A stretch of 64,000 bases of DNA, taken from the NCBI GenBank assembly GCA_933822405.4, contig CAKOGP040000113.1:271183-335182 (forward strand). The letters run 5' to 3'. The notes below the pieces were generated by a model, which did not search any database, was not told the origin of the DNA, and worked only from the letters and a program-made list of their open reading frames with translations. A program made the translations under genes and the position numbers. This stretch comes from Cylindrotheca closterium (taxonomy: Eukaryota; Bacillariophyta; Bacillariophyceae; Bacillariales; Bacillariaceae). The first letter of the stretch is position 1, and every line of letters starts with the position of its first letter. Shown here piece after piece: positions 45,909 to 57,500 of this stretch.

Positions 45909-47430
45909 ATGATGATGTTCCGTTCTGCTACAATCCTTCTAGCCATGTCTTCTTCGGCATTGGCTTTCAACATTGGAGGAAAGAGACAATCTCCATTGTC
46001 TACACCAACTGTCGCCTCGCCAAAGAAGGCAGTCGCCGTCCCAATGGATACTCCCAACTTTGGTGTCCCCAACTTGAGTAAGACCAAGTTAGATCCTAAG
46101 GATGACTGGGTCCGTAACCTCGACTACGATGGGTTTGCCAAGGAAGTTTCAGCGCTTGGGAAAGAGTTGAGAAAAAATACTGGGAAAGACGATGTGGACC
46201 ATCTGAACAAGATTGTCAACTGGAGAAATATGGCCGCTGTGTTTGGTTTGGCCACAATTTGGCTTCCCGTAAACCCCTTGACTGTTGCCGCGCTTTCTAC
46301 TTGGACCTAGTAAGTCGATCCCTCCAATGTCTACACAACACTTGAACACGACCAGCCATGGACTAACATTCATTTGTATTTTTGCTTAAAGCGCATCATG
46401 GACCATGATCGCCCATCACACATGCCACGGTGGTTACAATAGGGTGGACGCTGGGCGTTTTAATAGCCGTGGTTTTGCCTTGGGGGCTTTGAATCGTGTC
46501 GTGGATTGGTTGGATTGGATGCAACCTGAAGCCTGGAACATTGAACATAATCGTTTGCATCACTACCGGTTGAACGAATCGAAAGATCCCGATTTGGTTC
46601 AGCGGAACCTAGACTTTATCAGAGACGGAAAGTATCCTCAATTCCTAAAGTACGTCGTGGTGGCCTTTTTCCTCCCCATCTGGAAGTGGTTCTACTATGC
46701 TCCCAACACCTATAAGGAGCTAAAGACCAATGAATGGATCCGGTCCGGAAAAGAACTTCCAGAGGGGTACGATCCTGAACTGGCCGTCACTGTGGTTTCC
46801 ATGTTGGACCCTGGTCGCAAAGCAACCCGAAAGATTGTCAATCCATTGGACTTTTACAAGAACGTCGTGGGACCAATGTTCTTTGCTCGTTACGTAGCCA
46901 TTCCTGGCGCCCTTGCTTTGATTCCAGGTGTCGGTCCTACCCTTGCAGTTCGAGCGCTTACTAGCTTGGTCTTGGCTGAACTCCTAACCAATGTGCACGC
47001 TTTCGTCACCATTGTTACCAACCATGCTGGTGAAGACATGTACACCTTTGACGATGCCGTCAGACCCAATTCTGGATCCTTTTACGTCCGTCAAATTATT
47101 GGTTCCGTCAACTATGATACTGGCGATGATGTTACAGACTTTTGGCACGGATGGTTGAACTACCAAATCGAGCACCATGTCTGGCCCGATCTTTCCATGC
47201 TTCAATACCAACGAGGAGCACCCAAGCTCAAGGCGATTTGCGAAAAGTATGGAGTCCCATACGTCCAAGAGAATGTCTTTGAACGGACCCGCAAGACCAT
47301 TGATGTCATGGTTGGCCGTACTAGCATGCGTCGCTTCCCCACTCAATTTGAACCTGCCGACCACAAGATTGCTGATTCCAGCTTGACTTGGAAGTCTACC
47401 AATGGAGCTATCGAAGACGAGAGTGCTTAG
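45909..47430 (+). CDS. Plastid front-end-type fatty acid desaturase
   Basis: Exons 45909-46309 and 46392-47430 join in phase to 479 residues. The start MMMFRSATILLAMSSSALAF is a signal peptide ending in an ALAF plastid motif. Di-iron histidine boxes are complete: MIAHHTCHGG, WNIEHNRLHHYRL and NYQIEHHVWPDL. The Gln in the third box (QIEHH) is the mark of front-end desaturases, yet there is no fused cytochrome b5 domain, which fits a plastid enzyme that draws electrons from ferredoxin. Membrane spans are FLKYVVVAFFLPIWKWFYYA and the stretch IPGALALIPGVGPTLAVRAL. The double-bond position cannot be read from sequence. Confidence 0.87.
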
Positions 47431-48237
47431 GATGTTGTTTGGGACGAAACATATTGTTAATACTATAACGGGTTATATGCTTGAAATGATATTCACAGTT
47501 GCCTCATGTGCTCAGCCAGAAACATCTATTACCTAGATGGTATTCATTTTCTTAGTTTGCTATTCTACTTGTCGTGGGCTCCTCATCACCTTTCGTTGGC
47601 CCTGGAGGAAGTCGTTCCACTCCAGCCAATTTGGTGGGATTTCCAAAACCCCGCGGTAATTTCAGGGACCACGAAAGAAATCAGCAGAATCTTGAACTTT
47701 CCATCTTGTGGGATTTCGAAATCCCATTCGAAATCCCATTCGAAATCCCATGGGAAAACCCCGCGGGATATGGCTGTTGAGTCATCATCATCGAAAAGAT
47801 ACTGTACAGTACAGTATCTAGAGTGGGATTATCCAAATCCCACGGAAAACGTTTGGGATGCACGTGACTTGATGAGTCACTAGCTACTCTTCGTTTTCAT
47901 TTGGTGTGAAATGATATGAATGAGAGCTTTGATGATTCGACTCTTTCGACTGCGACACGTGTTCTTCATTGGAACATTCCAAAAAGGCTGATTTTGATTG
48001 GACAATCAGCAAAGATCCAATGCAATTTGACGATCACCAGGGTGTTTTCAAAATCAGCCTGTGCAAAGATTGTTTGTGTCGTCTTGAATACTGGTGCTCT
48101 AGTGTCTACCTACAGTACGAAAAGCCCAGTTACAAGCTTCCCAACAGTCTCCTAGGTTGCCGTTTGATTGGATTCCTATACCCACTGTCGTTGGATTAAA
48201 AATTTGATTTGAGAACCCCAAAGACATAATCATCATC
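47431..48237. other. 807-bp spacer between desaturase and transhydrogenase
   Basis: No gene is supported. The left part (about 47633-47843) is packed with palindromes and short repeats described in a separate entry; the right part (47880-48237) is the 5' flank of the transhydrogenase and shows nothing distinctive. Confidence 0.45.
47633..47843. repeat. Cluster of palindromes and 12-bp repeats
   Basis: Seen: a perfect 16-bp palindrome GGGATTTCGAAATCCC (47710-47725); three tandem units of (A/T)TTCGAAATCCC (47714-47749); CCCATGGG (47747-47754); AAAACCCCGCGG twice (47645-47656 and 47755-47766); an 11-bp perfect inverted repeat AGATACTGTAC with a one-base centre (47797-47819); and GTGGGATT/AATCCCAC (47823-47843). 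No transposon ends or target duplication are evident. It lies behind the desaturase gene. Confidence 0.7.
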
Positions 48238-51200
48238 ATGCTTCGATTGGCGGGACATTCAAGCGCTGTCTTGCGTCGGCCACGAACGAGTATTAGTATT
48301 CGTATCCGCGCCTTTTCGGCAAAGGCTGACGAGAAACCCAAGGGGACTCCTTACGCTAGTCTCAAATTAGGAATCCCCAAGGAGACCTTTCCTTTGGAGA
48401 AGCGTGTCGCTGCCACTCCTGAATCCATTCAACGGTTGACCAAGCCTGGGTTTCAGGTTGTGGTGGAAGATGGCGCTGGAGAAAAAGCTTTCTTTTCTAA
48501 TGCTGATTACGAGGCTGCTGGTGCCACCATTGCACCAGCAGAACAGATTTGGAAGGAGTCTGACATTGTCATGAAGCTTCGGCCACCCACTGATAAGGAA
48601 GTCGAAATGTTGGAAGATCGAACACTGATTAGTTTCTTGTACCCTAAGCAAAATGAAGGTTTGGTCAAGAAATTGCAGGATCAAAAGGCTACTGCCTTTG
48701 CCATGGACTGTATTCCACGTACTCTCTCCAGAGGTCAAACCTACGATGCCCTTTCCAGTCAAGCCAACATATCGGGATACCGTGCCGTTTTGGAGGCCTC
48801 CAATGAATTTGGACGTTTCTTTGCTGGTCAAATGACTGCTGCTGGAAAGGTTCCTCCTGCCAAGGTATTGGTCATTGGTACGGGAGTTGCTGGTTTGGCA
48901 GCTATTCAAACTGCCAAGAACATGGGATCCGTCGTCAGAGCCTTTGATGTTCGACCAGTGACCAAGGAACAAGTTGAGGGTAAGTCGAGCAAACTTTTGC
49001 AATCTCAGTTTCCAACTCTTACTAACTTTAAATAAATCTCCTTGATTGTTGTCATTTACAGCCATGGGAGGACAATTCTTGGAGGTTGACTTTGAAGAAG
49101 ATGGCTCGGCAGCTGGAGGATATGCGAAGGAAATGAGTAAAGAGTGGCATGCTGCAGCAAGAGCAATGTTGACCAAGCAATGCGAAGACGTCGATATTGT
49201 CATTACCACTGCTTTGATTCCTGGTCGCACTGCCCCCATCATGGTAACTAAGGAGATGGTTGCCAAGATGAAGTCTGGTAGTGTGACGGTCGATTTGGCT
49301 GCGGAAGCTGGAGGAAATATCGAAACCACTGTTGCCGATAAAAAGATTGTGACACCCAATGGAGTCACTTGTATTGGATACACTGATCTTCCATCGCGTC
49401 TACCAACTACTTCTTCTTCCTTGTACTCCAACAACATTTCCAAGTTCTTGTTGAGCATTGGTCCACACACATCAAAGGAACCAAGTTATTACTTTATTGA
49501 TCACGAGGATGAAGCTGTCCGTGGAATGCTCGTTGTCGAGAATGGAGAAATGATGTACCCTGCACCATTGCCACCACCACCACCTGTAGTCGCAAAGAAG
49601 GAGGAAGATACCGTTGTAGTCGAGATTGATCACAAGGCTCCTTACTTTACAGGTGCCAAGAATGCTGCTTTGCTTTCTACTTCCATTCTTGCTATTGGAG
49701 CAGTCGCTCCCAATGCAGCCTTTTCCTCCATGTTTACCACCTTTGCCTTGTCCAACATTATTGGTGTGCAAGTGGTTTTGGGTGTTTCCCACGCCTTGCA
49801 TTCTCCTTTGATGGCTGTCACAAACGCCATTTCGGGAACTACTGCTCTTGGAGGAATGCACCTTTACGCTCATTCCAATAGTGCCGTTGCTTCTATTTTG
49901 GGAGCTACTGCTACCACTTTGTCGACTGTGAACATTGTTGGTGGATTCATTGTCACAACAAAGATGTTGGATATGTTCAAGCGCCCTGATGATCCTCCAG
50001 AATATTACCATTACTATGGAGTTCCAGCTGCCACAACCATGGGACTCTACACTATTGGAACGTTGACTGGCAAGTTCCCTGAGATTGATGCCTCTGCTGC
50101 AACCTTGTCGGGACTCTTGTGTATTGGAGGAATCGGTGGACTCGCATCCCAACAAACGGCTCGTCTTGGTGCAGTCTCTGGACAAATGGGGGTAGCTCTC
50201 GGAGTTGCTTCAACGCTTGGTCACATATCTCCCAAATTCTCCACTGCAGCAGCCATTGCTGGTATGATGGGTGTCGGAGGTATTGCTGGAAACATCATTG
50301 CCAAAAAGGTTGATCCTACATCCTTGCCACAAACTGTTGCAGCCTTCCACTCGTTGGTTGGTATCGCAGCTAGTTCTGCCGCAGTTGGTGACTTTTTGAA
50401 CGCAGCACCCGCTACCACTGAACTAGATGGTGTGCATCTGGCAAGTATCTACCTTGCTACTGTAATTGGATCTGTCACTGCCACTGGATCTTTGGTTGCC
50501 TTTGGCAAGTTGGATGGACGAATGTCCTCAGCACCTTTGAAGCTTGAGCGACGCGACCAAATTAACATGGGGCTTGGTGCCGCCACTCTGGGTGCCGGTG
50601 CCGTCGTCATGGGAGCCCCCGAGCTCGGTGTTGGAATGACTGCATTGACCAGTGCCTTGACAACCAGTGGAATTTTGGGATGGCACATGACTGCTTCCAT
50701 TGGTGGAGCTGATATGCCAGTTGTAATTACAGTTCTAAACAGTTACTCTGGTTGGGCCTTGTGTGCTGAGGGTTTCATGTTGGATATGCCTCTTTTGACA
50801 ACTGTTGGAGCCTTGATTGGTTGCTCTGGAGCTGCGCTCACCAAGATCATGTGTGATGCTATGAATCGTGACATTGTCAGTGTCATCCTAGGTGGATACG
50901 GAACGAAGAGTAACTCAGGTGGTGGCGAAGCTATGGTTTTTGAAGGAGAAGCAACCATGACTAGTGTTGATGAGACTGTCAGGATGCTATCTGAAGCTGA
51001 AAGTATCATTTGCGTCCCGGGTTATGGTCTTGCCGTTGCCCATGCTCAGTATCCACTCAAGGAATTGGCTGAGACCTTGATGAAGAATGGAAAGAAATTC
51101 CGCTTCGCAATCCACCCAGTTGCTGGTCGTATGCCTGGGCAATTGAATGTTCTCTTGGCCGAAGCTGGTGTTCCATACGATATTGTGGAGGAAATGGAAG

Positions 51201-51487
51201 AAATCAATGACGACTTTGCTAGTACAGATCTCGTTCTTGTCATTGGTGCTAACGATACTGTCAACTCTTCGGCCGAAGATGATCCAAACTCTCAAATTGC
51301 TGGAATGCCTGTCCTACGTGTATGGAACTCAAAGCAAGTCATTGTGATGAAGCGATCACTTGCTGCTGGATATGCAGGAGTGGAGAATCCGGTCTTCTTG
51401 AAGGATAACACTGACATGCTTTTGGGAGATGCTAAGGATACAGTGGAGAAACTATCTGCTGGTATCAGGGGTGTATATCCAAAATAA
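48238..51487 (+). CDS. NNT: Mitochondrial proton-translocating NAD(P) transhydrogenase
   Basis: Couples proton entry to hydride transfer from NADH to NADP+. Exons 48238-48979 and 49062-51487 join in phase to 1055 residues. The N-terminus [20 protein letters not shown] is a basic, hydroxylated mitochondrial presequence. Domain I (NAD-binding) shows [40 protein letters not shown] and [17 protein letters not shown]. The membrane domain II runs from about 475 to 840 in one piece, including [19 protein letters not shown] and [12 protein letters not shown]. Domain III (NADP-binding) has [49 protein letters not shown] and [14 protein letters not shown]. Order dI-dII-dIII in one chain is the eukaryotic NNT layout. 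All key loops look intact. Confidence 0.95.
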
Positions 51488-51574
51488 GGCTACCAATCGT
51501 GAAGTAGATTTTGTTTTTCAGTATCAATATGTGTTTCTATTACATGTACAGTATTTGCTTCAGAATCTTTCTAT

Positions 51575-54500
51575 TTACTTGCCCCCTTCTCGATCCACAA
51601 TAGAGATCATACCGTCATCACTCCCAATGAAGAGGATTTGAGGAATTGGATTGAGCTCATCAGGTGTCAAAGTAATACTTCGAATTGGCCCGTGTCGGCT
51701 CAAGTCTAGGCTCGACAGTACCCTGAGGCTCGTCAGATCGCGGATGAAGACGTGACACCGATCCCCACCAGTCACCAGCACTTCTCCTGTGATTACCATG
51801 TCATGGATTCTTTCTCCAGTGTCCGCGGAACACAGCTCAACGCCATTGATAGTGTAGACAAAGAGCTTCTCAGTGGTATGCGCAACGATTCGGCCATGGC
51901 CATCGACCGCAATCTTATCTATTGGAGCAGCTGAACCTGGCAGCGGGACTATGGAACGAACATATTCACCACGTCGCAGAGTGTGAACACAGATCCTCCC
52001 ATCTAAGGAGCCACTAACAACCACATCAAGATCAGAAGAAAGATCAATGCAGATAATGGGAGCTTGGTGGCCCCATAGTACATGGCAACAGCTGATGGCG
52101 TGATCTCCATCGGTAGTTTGCCCGAGGACAGTTTGCACATAGCCGTCCGAGAGTGCGACGGCCATGTCAGGGTGCTGGATGATTGAGGCGAAGGTAGGTC
52201 AGTTAGAGTGAAATTCTTGAGAACCATTTTATGACATCCTGTCACTTACATCAACAACCCATAGGCGGCAAGTACAATCCTCTCCTCCTGTTACGAGGAG
52301 ACCTCCGTCGTGTCCCATGGCCAAACATCGGATCGCGCCTCGATGCCCACCAGTATCACTTCGTTCAAGGCGCCACGAGTCTGTGGAGTGCACCTTAACA
52401 CTATGGTCCCAATACCCGCAGCTCACAATCAACAACGCAGCGTCTGTGTAGAGGGCATCCTTGGCAGACGCTAGTCTTGAAGGCATAACAGCCTTGCGTC
52501 GCTGCTGCTCCTTTTCATATCCACCAACAGTTATCGCAAAAGACCAATTTCCAACTGCCAGCTTGCTCCCACTGCTATCCATCGTTTGCGGTGCTGCAGA
52601 GCCACGCTTTATTACAGAGCGAGAGTTGCTCACCTGTCGGTTGGGCAATGACTTGAGTTTTTCGCATTTCAATCGGCCAGTCGAGCTTTTTGGGGCCCAT
52701 TTGAAGGTTCCAACTTTAAGGTCGGAGTAAATTGCAGTGATCATGTCGCCCTGGACATGGATCTTCGCGACACTGCCGCATCCTCCCCTTTTGCCACCAA
52801 ACTGGCGTGACGGCGTTTGGCACCGTAGTCGAACAGTTGTTGACATCTGAAAATCAAAGAAAATATGAGTTACGAATCAGCTTGTGGCTGCAGCGTCAAA
52901 ATCACAAAAGGCTCACGTTGTTAATGAGCGGTGCCCAACAGACATCGGGGTTTGACCGGGCTGGGTGCGGATCGTTCACTAGGATTTGGCTTGGAGTTTG
53001 CCCAAAATTTGCAATATGAGACTCTGCAGCCTGCCTGTCTATTTCGTCCGTGATTTTATCAAGATCAACAGAGCCTTCGTAGGACAAATGATGGAAAATG
53101 TTGCGTGCTTTCTCCGACTCTGGTCCCCGTTGCTTGTAGCCAAAGATCAAATCAACCCAATGGTGCAGGTTCTTCGATACATACTCAGACTCAAGTGCGA
53201 GTCTATGGATCCTCACGAATTCATAAGCAGACCCTTTCGCCCAAGGCGGTAGGCCAACGTTTCCAATCGATCTTCCTTTTTGCGTGGTCCCTAATGGAAA
53301 ATCGTTTGTGTTCAATAGCATCTCCGGTAGCGTGAAGAATTCTGGGATCAGCTCCTTCACGTCCGAAGAAGACGTATTGCAGCTTTTCCAGGTTTCTGCA
53401 AAGTCGAAGAACAGGCGATCTGGACAATCGAAACGCCCTGACTGTAAATCAATAGCCATTGATGTGAATGGTTCTTGTCGAATCATATAATGCAGGATTA
53501 CACCAGGAGAAGAGTAGTGGCTTCCATATAGAAACTTTTCATTCTCGGCAAAGCCAAACTGCTCTAGCTGGCTGTATCGTTCAAGAAGTTGCGACAACCT
53601 GTTAGGATTCAATGCACCTACTGGTTTCGATAGATCACGATAGACCCCGTAATCTGTCAGATCAATTTTCTCTGATGAATAATCAGATAAGATCCATGGG
53701 AAAACAGGATACTGGGCGAGATCGTTGAATGTCCGCCCTGCCATTCGATTCAACGCCATGATATACTCGAAATTCGAGATTTTTCGTTTTTTCCACATCT
53801 CTGTCAGCTTCGATCTCCTAAATACGGAGCGCGGATTGAGCGAGCGAGGTGAAAACAGCATTGGTACCTTTTGCAATTTGACCCAAAATGTGAGGAACTT
53901 TAAAGAAAGACGATGTATAACGGTGGTGGTGTCTTACCCTGCAGCTGTTTCTCAGCTTTGCGTAAAATCGATCCCTCTCTCGGCTGCCATCAAGAAAGTT
54001 TAGAAAGAGCTCATGGCTACCGGAGAAAAAAAGCTCGAGTGCTTGTGAGCGCAGCATATATCTTCGACCATGCACCTCCGTCAATCGACCTAGTCTCCAT
54101 CGCCTATCGGCAGATTCTTCCGATTGTATGGACTCCTTTGATACTACATTTGTCGCGTCACCAATTTGATGAAAGTAAAGGCCGTGTGTTGTAAGGACAA
54201 GATTCCCCTCAACAAGAAATTGAAGAGTAACGATCATTACAGAATCAAAGCGCGCAACGACAGTTTCGTTCTCTGACCATATAAACGCTCGAGCCCACGC
54301 ATCATTATCACCAGAAAAACCTTGAAGGGATGCTGGTTGATCTGATACCTCCTCTTCATCGAATGTATTTGCTTCCTCGAATTTGGGTTTCAACGATTTT
54401 TCGCCATCTGGGCTTCCTTCCTGCACATCAGAGTTCTCATCGCCGTTTATCCCATAATCCGCATCGTTTTCGTTTTCCGACCTGTCATCATCCTCAAGGT

Positions 54501-57500
54501 CTTCGACATTTTGTGGTTTGAAGGCATCGACATTGCGCTTCATCAAATCAGAAACCTGCTCGCGCTTCTTTCGGAGCCTTTCTTCGCGGTCTCGCTCCTC
54601 CTTCTCCCTTTCTTTCCCCATCCGAAGGTCATAGCTTGCTTCAGCATGGTCATCAAATTGTCGATTCCGCACCAACAAGATGCGACGCCCGAGTCTGTCC
54701 GTGTACTTGGCCAACATCCAATGATTGTACACATCCCACAATTCTTCAGTCTTGCGATCAATACTCCTCCATCGCCCGTCAGCGGCAACTTTGCGAGCAA
54801 AGGTGGCTTTCGACAGCTCGCTCACATCGCTGGAGTGTCGTTGTGAAAGCCTCTTCATCGCTGCATCACCTTCGCATTCTAACTCTCGAACAGCATCGGT
54901 TTCTGCCCACTTCCTCTGTGTTTCAAGGTATTTCTCAAAACAGATGTTGAGAGACTTTTCAAACGATGTCATGATATCTTCGGATTCTTTCAGCAAATCC
55001 CTAACTGCCGAGAGGGCGTCATTATCTGGAGTGACGTGAGAAGGCTGCCGAAGTTGTTCGGGCAGAGGAATGCCACCACCCTCACTGACATGGACACCTT
55101 GAAACCCTTCTACCCAGTCACTAAGCAAGAGATTGCGAACAAGCAATTCCTTTTGGGATGATCCAGTTTTCCCACTCGCGGTGCTTGATTGGGATGGCGA
55201 AATCTCGAGACTCTTTTTTATTGCTTCGAATGCTTCAGTGGACAGAGAAGCTTTCAGTACCTCAGACCGGCGCTCAACAATGGCCACCAAAATGTCGCGG
55301 AGTTCTAGACTGACTCTTAGCAGACGACGGTGCGACTTCCGCTGAGAGTCTTTGCTGTCGAAGTGTTTATCAAATGGCGCAGATTCAATCTCGCGAAGAA
55401 GGGCTCCACAACGACCAAGTGTTCTGTGACATTGGAGAAGGATTGCAAGAATCATTCTATCAAATGGAGCTGTGAGTTTGTTGAAAGCAGCAGAGTACCC
55501 CTCTAAAGATTCGGCTTCTCGGATTAGCTCAAATATCCAGTGAAGAAAACAGCGAAGTCGACTTGAACATTGAAGAAGCTTGACACTGCACGGCTCCAAC
55601 TGGCCAAGAAGCAACAATGAAAGTCTGATCAAGGATGTAAGCAGTGGGCCCTGTGAGCTTCCAATTCTCGTTTCTGTACTCCTCACAAGGGCAAGTCCAT
55701 GTAGTTGTGACGCTGGCAGAGAAGCGTCTAATGAATCTGGGAAGATGAACACATCCAGTAAAGAAAGGAGCTGTTCAGATATCGATAGACATATCCGGCG
55801 ATGAAGGTCGTGATCCCGTGCCGCATCCAAGCCTTTCTCATCATTGCCGTTTGCGCTGGAAACAACCAAGTCGGACTTCTCGTAGAATTCACGAAGATCA
55901 CTCGACGACACCCAGTCATCTGGCCCTTCACGTAACCGAATGCCATACAAACCACCTGAAACTGCATCAACAGTAGACGTACATGCATTTTGGGGATCAA
56001 GTTGGTCCGCTACGCCGAATCTGTGCCCAAATAAAAGACATTTAAGCATACAATTTCCTTTAACGTCGACATCCCCTCAAGTGGAAACGTACCCTAACCT
56101 TGTAATCACTGCAACCGTCACAGCGGTAATATGACGTAGACTACGCCAGCAGCCGACAGCAGCAGGCATTGCAATACCTTTACTCCCATTCGACAAAATC
56201 GTATCTGTGACAAGCCTAGCACTTCTTTTGAGCATTGAAATTTGGCCTTCGGACGATTCTTGGCTATGGGCAGCATTTGTTGATCGGTCTATTGACACAA
56301 CCCCAAAAGTTGACAAGTTTGCATACACTCGGCTCAGAATTAGAGTGAACACTTCTTGCCCATTCAGACATACCCTCTGCAAAGATGCCGCATCCTCAAC
56401 TGCTATAGACGCCTATGACACACGACTTAGGATTTTTGTGTTGTAAAATACAAAAACTGTATGTTGGCAAAATTGATCTTACCTGCTCACCCCCTTCTCG
56501 TAACAAATGCCCAAGCAAGGAGGCATAGAGTTCCAAAGTAATATCAAGGCGGTTTTCCAAGACTTGCATCTCTTGATGAGCTAATTCAATTTGCATCTCC
56601 TCTATGTCACTCCCTTCAGTCTGTGCTGCCAAGCTCATCCCAATATTTGATATTCTTTCAACCAGCTCAGACAAGAATTGGAATATGCAGGACTGCCAGT
56701 CAGCGCTGGATGATAACGCTTCAAGTGCAGCCCTTTTCTGAGACGATACTTTGTAGAGGTTGACAAGCCATTCATCCTGAAGATTCCCCGGTAAAAAGCG
56801 AAGTAGACGCAGTATTGCGCTCGTACCCAGCGGGTTTCGAAAAGACGCGCAATCGAGCCCAACAGAATCCTCTAGTACCATGCGAATCCATTCCACTTCA
56901 ATCCGTACTCCGCCAAGAAAATCATCAGCGGCAAGAAAATTCTCCATTAGAGAGTCAATTGACAATTGCTTGGCTTCTTCCTCTCGAGTGAAGACCATGC
57001 TGATGAGCCCAGCTTGTGTTGATTTACCCATTCTGTGCCTATGAGATTTCAGAAGATGCCAAAGAAGCTTGTTTAAAGTTGCAAAGTGAGTATAAATCCA
57101 AAAATACATGCAGTTTGCAGCCTTTATTCGTACACACCTTGTAAACAACTCGAGCTGTCAACTTTGTTGGCGATAGGAGTCTCGATCGCACCGAGGCCGC
57201 GAGCCCCTTTCCGACATTGGTATTTAGGAGTCCTTGGCCAACATTGGATATTATGCTCAACGTGTTGCCCTGAATCGAAGCTCGGCTGTCCAGTGCCTTT
57301 TGCGATTTGTCTGAGTCAAGAGCAATTGGCTTTTCCAGTGCCAAAGGGAGATCTGGGCTCTTGGACGTTCGGTCGACGTATGTGACCAAAAGTCGAACGC
57401 CGATTGATCGGATCTCGTCACTGAATGAATTTACAACCGCCGACAATATCCAAGCTGCTCCATCCTGGACACTGCCACATGTAGCAGCGAAACTTTCGTA

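Noticed and set aside
47506..47883. 125-codon plus-strand frame downstream of the desaturase
   Set aside because: The frame runs through the palindrome cluster, its KSHSKSHSKSH run is a repeat artefact, and no family features appear.
48367..49470. Open frame of 367 codons on the minus strand
   Set aside because: It lies antisense to the transhydrogenase exons, shows no domain or splice logic, and arises from the codon bias of the sense strand.
49472..50185. Open minus-strand frame rich in Ser, Gly and Arg
   Set aside because: Antisense shadow of the transhydrogenase membrane domain; low-complexity product without features.
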